Of a stretch of DNA of 64,000 bases, positions 58,119 to 64,000 are shown piece after piece. Source of the DNA: an uncultured Collinsella sp. (GTDB lineage Bacteria > Actinomycetota > Coriobacteriia > Coriobacteriales > Coriobacteriaceae); assembly GCA_900540855.1 (NCBI GenBank), contig UQHK01000003.1:62001-126000 (forward strand), read 5' to 3'. The first letter of the stretch is position 1; each line of letters starts with the position of its first letter. Made by a program: the position numbers and the translations under genes. The notes beneath the pieces are model-generated. The model worked only from the letters and a program-made list of their open reading frames with translations, made no database searches and had not been told where the DNA came from.

Positions 58119-61100
58119 CTACACCGTGTGCTGCGGCAGGTCCTGCAGGGCGATGACGTCCATGCCCATGTCGTTGGCGCTGCCATGACCCTGCTGGTCC
58201 TCGCGCACGGCCTCGATGGCACTCACGTACGTGTTGGCGGCAGACATCGCCGTCACGCAGGTCACACCGCGACGCACTGCCTCGGTGCGCAACAGATAGC
58301 CGTCGCCACGCGAGCCCGGGCCGTATGGCGTATTGATGATCACCGCGATCTTGCCATCGGCGATGAGGTCACCGATGTTGGGACGCTCGCCGTCGTGCGG
58401 ACCGCTAATCTTCTCCACGACCTCGCACGTCACGTTACCGCCGCGCAGCACGCGCGCCGTGCCCTCGGTGGAGCAGATGTCAAAGCCCAGGTAGCGCAGG
58501 ATACGCGCGACCGAAAGGATGTGGCGCTTGTCGCGGTCGCACACGCTGATGAACACCTTGCCGGCGCTCGGGTCGGGCAGCTTGTAGTCGATCGCCAGCT
58601 GCGTCTTGGCGTATGCCTCGGGATAGCTCTTGGCGATACCCATGACCTCGCCCGTCGACTTCATCTCGGGCCCCAGGATAACGTCGGCTCCCGGGAAACG
58701 GCCCCAGGGCATAACGGCTTCCTTCATGCAGAACCAGTCCAGCTGACGCTCGTCGCTCGGCAGGCCCAGGCTGGCGATGGAATCGCCTGCCATGATACGC
58801 GCCGCGCACTTGGCCAGCGGCACGCCGGTGGCCTTGGAGATAAACGGCACGGTGCGGCTGGCACGCGGGTTGGCCTCGATCACGTAAACGGTCTCGCCCT
58901 TAATGGCGTACTGCACGTTGACCAGGCCGCGTACGCCCAGCGCCATCGCGATGCGGCGCGTGGTCTCGCGAAGCTTTGCCTGCAGGCTCTCGCTAAAGCT
59001 GAACGGCGGGATGCAGGTCGCGGAGTCGCCGGAGTGAATACCGGCTTCCTCGATATGCTCCAGGATGCCGCCGATGTATACCTCTTCGCCATCGCACAGG
59101 GCGTCGACATCGGACTCGATTGCGCCCTCCAGGAAGCGGTCCAGATACACCGGGTAGTCGGGGCTGATGCGCGCAGCCTCTGCCATGTAATCGCGCAGAT
59201 GCTCGGCATCGTAGGCGATCATCATGCCGCGGCCGCCCAGCACGTAGCTCGGACGCACCAGCAGCGGGTAGCCGATGTGCGCGGCCACGGCCTCGGCCTC
59301 CTCAAACGAGGTGGCCTGACCCGCCGGCGGGTACATAATGCCCAGCTTGTCGAGCAGGGCGGCAAAGCGCTCGCGGTCCTCGGCAAAATCGATGGCGTCG
59401 GGCTTTGTGCCCATAATGTTCACGCCGCTCTCCTCGAGCATGCGCGCCAGCTTAAGCGGGGTCTGGCCGCCGAGCGTCACCACGACGCCGTCAGGGCGCT
59501 CGACATCGATAACGTCCATGACGTCCTCGTAGGTGAGCGGCTCAAAGTACAGACGGTCGGACGTGTCATAGTCGGTCGAGACGGTCTCGGGATTGCAGTT
59601 GACCATGATGGTCTCGAAGCCGCGAGCCGCCAGCGCGTAGCTCGCGTGCACGCAGCAGTAATCGAACTCGATACCCTGGCCAATGCGGTTGGGGCCGGCG
59701 CCCAGGATCATCGCCTTGGGCTTGTCCGCCGGCGTGGTCTCGTCGGGAGCCACGCACTTCTTGGCATCCGGGCTCGTGCGGTAGATGTTCTCGTACGTCT
59801 TGTAGTGGTACTCCGTGGCGCTCGAGAACTCGGCCGCGCAGGTATCGACCGTCTTCATGCTGGGAACCACGCCCAGACCCTTGCGATAGGCGCGCACAAA
59901 GCGCTCGTCCGAGCCGGTCAGCGCGGCAATCTCGGCGTCGCTCGTGCCGTACTGCTTGAGCAGGCGCATCGCGTCGGCGTCGATATCCTCCACACGCAGG
60001 CCGCGGATGCTCTCCTGGACCTGCACCATGTCGTTGATACGGTTGAGGTACCACGGATCGATGCCGCAGATGGCATGGATGCGGGCGATGTCCCAGCCAC
60101 GGCGCAGGGCCTCGACCACAAAGAAGATGCGGTGCTCGGTCGGGGTTGCCACGGCCCGAGCGAGCTCGTCGTCGCTCAGCTTGTCGGCACCCTCCTTGCC
60201 GCCGGCGCAAATGCCCTGGTGTCCGTCCTCCAGCGAGCGCATGGCCTTGCCGAAGGCCTCCTCAAAGGTGCGGCCGATCGCCATGATCTCGCCCACGGCC
60301 TTCATACGCGTGGTGAGCGTGGGGTCGGTACCCTTAAACTTCTCGAAGGCAAAGCGCGGCACCTTGACCACACAGTAGTCGATCGTGGGCTCAAAGCAGG
60401 CGGGCGTTGCCTTGGTAATGTCGTTGACGATCTCGTCGAGCGTGTAGCCCACGGCCAGGCGAGCGGCGGCCTTGGCGATGGGGAAGCCCGTGGCCTTGGA
60501 GGCCAGGGCGGACGAACGGCTCACGCGCGGGTTCATCTCGATGACGATCAGACGGCCGGTCTGGGGGTTCACGGCAAACTGCACGTTGGAGCCGCCGGTC
60601 TCGACGCCGATCTTTTCCAAGATGGCGAGCGAGGCGACACGCATGCGCTGATACTCAAGGTCGGAGAGGGTCTGCGCCGGTGCCACCGTGATGGAGTCGC
60701 CGGTATGCACGCCCATGGGATCGAGGTTCTCGATGGAGCACACGATGATGCCGTTGCCGGCGTGGTCGCGCATGACCTCCATCTCGTACTCTTTCCAGCC
60801 CTCGATGGACTCCTCGACCAGCACCTCGTGGGCAGGCGAAAGCTCGAGGCCCTGGCTCACGATAGAGACGAGCTCCTCATGGGTATGCGCGATGCCGCCG
60901 CCGGCACCGCCGAGGGTAAAGCTCGGACGCAGCACGCAGGGATAGCCCACGCGCTCGGCGATGGCCTCGGCGTCAGCCACGCTATAGGCGTAGCCCGAGC
61001 GCGCGACCTCCAGGCCGATCTCGGCCATGGCCTCGTTAAAGAGCTTGCGGTCCTCGCCGCGCTCGATGGCGGCCAGGTCGCAACCGATCATCTCGACGCC

Positions 61101-61433
61101 GTACTTGTCGAGCGTGCCGTCCTTTGCCAGCTCGACGGCGGCGTTCAGACCGGTCTGGCCGCCCAGCGTGGGCAGCAGCGCGTCCGGGTGCTCTTTCTTG
61201 ATCACGCGCTCGATAAACTCGGCGGTGATAGGCTCAACATAGGTGCGGTCAGCCAAGCCCGGGTCGGTCATGATGGTCGCCGGATTGGAGTTGACCAGGA
61301 TGACCTCAAAGCCATCCTCCTTGAGCACCTTGCAGGCCTGGGCGCCGGAGTAGTCGAACTCGCAGGCCTGACCGATAACGATGGGGCCCGAACCAATAAC
61401 GAGGATGCGCTTGATGTCAGTACGTTTAGGCAT
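58119..61433 (-). CDS. carB: Carbamoyl-phosphate synthase large subunit
   Basis: 1,104 residues from the ATG at 61433 (GGAGAA upstream; one base after the carA stop). The two ATP-grasp halves are clear: [30 protein letters not shown] at the start and [26 protein letters not shown] in the middle. The C-terminal MGS-like allosteric domain ([38 protein letters not shown]) follows. It makes carbamoyl phosphate from bicarbonate, ammonia and 2 ATP for pyrimidines and arginine. Length is normal for the family. Confidence 0.98.
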   Translation of the reverse strand: MPKRTDIKRILVIGSGPIVIGQACEFDYSGAQACKVLKEDGFEVILVNSNPATIMTDPGLADRTYVEPITAEFIERVIKKEHPDALLPTLGGQTGLNAAVELAKDGTLDKYGVEMIGCDLAAIERGEDRKLFNEAMAEIGLEVARSGYAYSVADAEAIAERVGYPCVLRPSFTLGGAGGGIAHTHEELVSIVSQGLELSPAHEVLVEESIEGWKEYEMEVMRDHAGNGIIVCSIENLDPMGVHTGDSITVAPAQTLSDLEYQRMRVASLAILEKIGVETGGSNVQFAVNPQTGRLIVIEMNPRVSRSSALASKATGFPIAKAAARLAVGYTLDEIVNDITKATPACFEPTIDYCVVKVPRFAFEKFKGTDPTLTTRMKAVGEIMAIGRTFEEAFGKAMRSLEDGHQGICAGGKEGADKLSDDELARAVATPTEHRIFFVVEALRRGWDIARIHAICGIDPWYLNRINDMVQVQESIRGLRVEDIDADAMRLLKQYGTSDAEIAALTGSDERFVRAYRKGLGVVPSMKTVDTCAAEFSSATEYHYKTYENIYRTSPDAKKCVAPDETTPADKPKAMILGAGPNRIGQGIEFDYCCVHASYALAARGFETIMVNCNPETVSTDYDTSDRLYFEPLTYEDVMDVIDVERPDGVVVTLGGQTPLKLARMLEESGVNIMGTKPDAIDFAEDRERFAALLDKLGIMYPPAGQATSFEEAEAVAAHIGYPLLVRPSYVLGGRGMMIAYDAEHLRDYMAEAARISPDYPVYLDRFLEGAIESDVDALCDGEEVYIGGILEHIEEAGIHSGDSATCIPPFSFSESLQAKLRETTRRIAMALGVRGLVNVQYAIKGETVYVIEANPRASRTVPFISKATGVPLAKCAARIMAGDSIASLGLPSDERQLDWFCMKEAVMPWGRFPGADVILGPEMKSTGEVMGIAKSYPEAYAKTQLAIDYKLPDPSAGKVFISVCDRDKRHILSVARILRYLGFDICSTEGTARVLRGGNVTCEVVEKISGPHDGERPNIGDLIADGKIAVIINTPYGPGSRGDGYLLRTEAVRRGVTCVTAMSAANTYVSAIEAVREDQQGHGSANDMGMDVIALQDLPQHTV

Positions 61434-61434
61434 G

Positions 61435-62874
61435 TTAGTTCTCCTCGGTCGCAGCGTTCTCGGACTCGGCGAAATTCCAGCCGGCGAGGCGGTCCTTCGC
61501 GGTGTCGATGTCCAGGTAGTTCTCCTCGCCGTCCATGAGTCGCGTAAAGGCGGTAAAGAGATAGTGGGCATCAGTGGGGCCGGGCGAAGCCTCGGGGTGG
61601 TATTGGACCGAGAAGCACGGGGCGTCGAGCAGCTGGATGCCCTCGGCGGTGCCGTCGTTGAGGTTCACATGTGTCAGGCGAATGCGGCCAAAGCGCCCGT
61701 TCATCACGACCGGCGCGATACCGCGGCGCACCCAGGCGCGCAGGTCGCCATCGGCCGCATGCTCGGTTTCGCCGCCGGAAAGCTCCGGAATCAGTTTGCC
61801 CAGACTGGGGAACAGCAGGCCAAAGCCGTGGTTTTGCGCGGTGATCTCCACGCGACGGCTCACCAGATTCATAACCGGCTGGTTACCGCCACGGTGACCG
61901 AATTTAAGCTTTTCCATTTGGGCGCCGCAGGCCAAGCTGATCATCTGGTGACCTAGGCAAATACCAAAGACCGGCACCTTGCCGATCAGCTGCTGCACCT
62001 GCTCGTAGGTCTCCACCACGGCGCCGGGGTCGCCGGGGCCGTTGGACAAAAAGACGCCATCGGGATTCATCTCGAGCACCTGCTGGGCGGGAGTATCCCA
62101 CGGCACGACGGTAAGGTCGCAGCCGGCGCGGACCAGCCCCTCCAGAATGCCGCGCTTCACACCGCAGTCGTAGGCGACCACTTTGTGACGGGCAGGAGCG
62201 GCAACCGCAAGCGCAAAGTCATGCGTGGCAGGCAGGTCGGCGGCCACAAACTCGTAAGGCGCGGGGCAACTTACGGTCTTGACCAGGTTCTCGCCTACCA
62301 GCGTGGGCGCTGCGGCCAGACGCTCGGCAAGCTCGTCGACGTCGAAGATCTCGGTCGAGATAATGCCCATTTTGGAACCATTGTCGCGCAGATGGCGCAC
62401 CAGAGCGCGGGTGTCGACGCCCTCGATAGCGACGATGCCGTGAGCGCACAGGTACTCCGGCACGCTGACGGCCGAGCGCCAGTTAGAAGGCGTGGCGCAC
62501 ATGTCGCGAACGATCATGCCACGCATGGCCGGAGCGCTCGCAGGGCGCACGGCGCCGCCGGGGAAGGCCGACTGGACATCGGTCTCGTCGATACCGTAGT
62601 TGCCGATCTGCGGATAGGTCATGGTTACGATTTGGCCGGCATAGCTCGGGTCGGTCATGACCTCAAAGTAGCCCTCAAGCGAGGTGTTGAAGCAGACCTC
62701 GCCGGTTGCGGTACCCTCGGCACCACATGCACGGCCATAAAAAATGGTCCCATCCTCAAGATACAGGATGCAGGGACCGCAGGTGCGCTTGCTGGTTTTT
62801 GCCAGCATACGCTGGCACAACTCGCTGGGCGCGATGGTGCGGGCGGCAGCGCCCGCGATATGGTTGTTCGCCAT
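61435..62874 (-). CDS. carA: Carbamoyl-phosphate synthase small subunit (glutaminase)
   Basis: 479 residues from the ATG at 62874 (AAGGAGA upstream). The family core begins at about residue 36 ([15 protein letters not shown]), preceded by an unusual 35-residue extension with four Cys. [22 protein letters not shown], and the class I glutaminase triad with FGICLGHQM (Cys) and YHPEASPGP (His-Pro-Glu) are present. Relative to typical CarA (about 360-380 residues) there are also about 45 inserted residues near [17 protein letters not shown] and a longer C-terminus. It delivers ammonia to CarB. Confidence 0.96.
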   Translation of the reverse strand: MANNHIAGAAARTIAPSELCQRMLAKTSKRTCGPCILYLEDGTIFYGRACGAEGTATGEVCFNTSLEGYFEVMTDPSYAGQIVTMTYPQIGNYGIDETDVQSAFPGGAVRPASAPAMRGMIVRDMCATPSNWRSAVSVPEYLCAHGIVAIEGVDTRALVRHLRDNGSKMGIISTEIFDVDELAERLAAAPTLVGENLVKTVSCPAPYEFVAADLPATHDFALAVAAPARHKVVAYDCGVKRGILEGLVRAGCDLTVVPWDTPAQQVLEMNPDGVFLSNGPGDPGAVVETYEQVQQLIGKVPVFGICLGHQMISLACGAQMEKLKFGHRGGNQPVMNLVSRRVEITAQNHGFGLLFPSLGKLIPELSGGETEHAADGDLRAWVRRGIAPVVMNGRFGRIRLTHVNLNDGTAEGIQLLDAPCFSVQYHPEASPGPTDAHYLFTAFTRLMDGEENYLDIDTAKDRLAGWNFAESENAATEEN

Positions 62875-62885
62875 AATTCTCCTTC

Positions 62886-62903
62886 CCGGTCTCACAGGAC
62901 CGG
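62886..62903 (-). promoter_or_regulatory. Small hairpin in the carA leader next to the ribosome site
   Basis: CCGGTC and GACCGG form a 6-bp stem with a 6-nt loop, 12 bp upstream of the carA ATG and touching the AAGGAGA site. It may affect initiation. Further upstream (62965-63025) lies an AT-rich stretch with TATGCATA and ATAATTAT that probably holds the promoter; an ArgR-type box is possible but not convincing. Confidence 0.35.
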
Positions 62904-63038
62904 CTTAAAGGTGTGTAGTTAGGCCTCGCGGTATTGTAACCGCAAGCATGCCTCATGGCGTTAATTTCATAGAAATGTTTACAAAGTGATAATTATGACT
63001 TTCTATGCATAATGATTTTTCTGGGACGGGGATTAAAA

Positions 63039-63074
63039 ATCATCCCGCGGGGCTTGTGGCTCACGCGGGATGAT
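63039..63074 (-). terminator. Terminator of the partial membrane-protein gene
   Basis: ATCATCCCGCG (63039-63049) pairs perfectly with CGCGGGATGAT (63064-63074); the minus strand continues with TTTTAATCC. Confidence 0.8.
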
Positions 63075-63080
63075 GGCGTC

Positions 63081-64000
63081 TTACTTTTTCTTGTCCTGTT
63101 CCAGCAGATCGGACGGTGAGCGATCGGGCTTGCCGCCGCGGAAAATCTCGCGGCCATGCAGACGATGCTCCAGGTCACGTTCGGCCTTTTCCTCGTCAAT
63201 CTTGGTCTGGCTCACCACCGGGTCCTCGATCAGCGACGAAACCGAGTTCACCTGTTTTTGAATGCGCTCGGCAATGGTGTCGTCCATGCTTACGATGCGC
63301 ATCTTCCAGTCGATACTCGTGGCGTTGGATGAGCTCTTGGTCCACACAAACGTCAAAATGGCGCTCTGATGACCCCGCGCGGGAAACATGCCAAAGAAGG
63401 AATCGTGCTGAATGTTGCTATTCTCGTCGATATAGGCGTGAACGTTATACACCACGCGGTCGATCTTATCGTTGAGCAGCGCGTTGGTCGCAAGCGCAGC
63501 GGCCTGAATCTGCCCGTTGGACAGCAGCTCGAGCTCGTTGGCAGACGATGTGTCCAACACCGTCACCTCGACCGTGCCCGTACGCTCATCAGCTTCATCG
63601 ACGGTAAAGTCGAGCGGGAACTGCGTAAAGCCGTTGCCCCACTCAAGGCCGCCTTTCAGCGCCGTCGAAACGGTATCGACCGAAACGCTCTCGGACAGGT
63701 TGGCGGTGTTCAGACGACGCATCACGCCGTAGCCGATCTGCATGCCCACGATCAGCACCAAAATACCAATGACCACGGCCATCGCGGTCTTCGTAATGGT
63801 ATGACTCACCTGCGAACCCGAAGGATCGTCCTCGGACAGCGGGTCGATATGTTTTGCCTGGCTCGCGCGGTCCTCGCTGCGCAGCTGCGCTAGCGCCGCT
63901 TTGTCACCGCGCTTGGCCGCAGCCTCCTTCTCACGCATGCGCTCGGTTCGCTTTTTGGCAAGCGTGGGATCCAAGACACCGGATGCATCGATTTCGGAGA
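63081..64000 (-). CDS. Unknown single-pass membrane protein, partial (N-terminus at or beyond the window edge)
   Basis: The frame is open to the right edge, reading SEIDASGVLDPTLAKKRTERMREK, so the true start is probably a codon or more beyond 64000; the TTG at 63974 is a weak alternative. A charged cytoplasmic N-terminus of about 70 residues is followed by one hydrophobic segment (TAMAVVIGILVLIVGMQIGYGV). About 200 mostly beta-type residues and a polar Lys/Asp-rich end follow (PSDLLEQDKKK). No domain is recognised. It has its own terminator before carA. Confidence 0.6.
   Translation of the reverse strand, partial: SEIDASGVLDPTLAKKRTERMREKEAAAKRGDKAALAQLRSEDRASQAKHIDPLSEDDPSGSQVSHTITKTAMAVVIGILVLIVGMQIGYGVMRRLNTANLSESVSVDTVSTALKGGLEWGNGFTQFPLDFTVDEADERTGTVEVTVLDTSSANELELLSNGQIQAAALATNALLNDKIDRVVYNVHAYIDENSNIQHDSFFGMFPARGHQSAILTFVWTKSSSNATSIDWKMRIVSMDDTIAERIQKQVNSVSSLIEDPVVSQTKIDEEKAERDLEHRLHGREIFRGGKPDRSPSDLLEQDKKK

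Noticed and set aside
57909..61538. Plus-strand open frame of 1,209 codons opposite carB
   Set aside because: It is the mirror of carB in a GC-rich gene. Its translation is His/Arg/Ala/Gly-rich without any domain, while carB on the other strand is complete.
62965..63025. ArgR box upstream of carAB
   Set aside because: TATGCATA and ATAATTAT words are present, but spacing and symmetry do not make a convincing ARG box pair.

Overview
The window looks like a piece of chromosome from a gut coriobacterium, most likely Collinsella or a close relative (Actinomycetota, Coriobacteriia). This is an inference from the high-GC core genes, the Ech-type hydrogenase, the NfnAB pair, the very large beta-repeat surface proteins and the many palindromic intergenic repeats. 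It is not based on a marker-gene comparison.

Layout. 1-2202 (-): the N-terminal 734 residues of a secreted VWA/pilin-like adhesin that runs off the left edge. 2203-2668: an intergenic region with a TGAGACA/TGTCTCA operator-like cluster and a MITE-like inverted repeat. 2669-8304 (-): a five-gene group 4 [NiFe] hydrogenase operon in which the antiporter-like and NuoH-like membrane subunits are fused. 8485-8880 (-): an orphan transposase-type helix-turn-helix gene. 9316-23006 (-): a four-gene surface operon with three single-pass membrane proteins and a 3,597-residue secreted beta-repeat protein, preceded by an inverted repeat and four 11-bp repeats at an exact 23-bp period. 23737-25773 (-): an Old-Yellow-Enzyme-type flavin/Fe-S oxidoreductase. 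25908-28170: an AlbA_2/Schlafen-type gene bracketed by pairs of 57-nt palindromes, then an initiator tRNA. 28367-33658: coaX, a degenerate biotin-ligase-like gene, a folP-folK fusion, a sirtuin and exonuclease III. 33807-37055 (-): an ECF transporter (S, fused double ATPase, T). 37255-43299 (+): glmU, prs, pth and nfnAB. 43300-43760: a bracketed array of three more 57-nt palindromes. 43761-50244 (-): a cytidylate-kinase-like gene, a polar amino-acid ABC transporter, YqeY, a PrsA-like foldase and a PTS IIA protein. 50370-53990 (-): purN, purM, purF. Then a CmpB-type membrane protein (+), a MoaE-like gene, sortase B, purE, carB, carA and a partial membrane protein (all -).

How the genes work together. 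prs, purF, purM, purN, purE and carAB feed nucleotide synthesis. glmU makes UDP-GlcNAc. coaX and folPK make cofactors. The Ech-like hydrogenase and NfnAB suggest ferredoxin/NAD(P)H/H2 redox balancing in an anaerobe. The adhesin, the giant surface operon and sortase B point to an elaborate cell surface, although no LPXTG-like signal is visible in the giant protein.

The least explained content is between and inside genes. It includes (i) seven copies of a 57-nt palindrome (15-nt arms, 27-nt variable loop) arrayed at an 80-81-bp period in three places; (ii) a group of long hairpins carrying a GGGAC(A/G)G core, several starting exactly at stop codons; (iii) a 189-bp inverted-repeat-ended element that reads through in frame as the linker of the ECF ATPase; and (iv) the giant surface-protein operon. 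All statements rest on reading the sequence; no database search was run.
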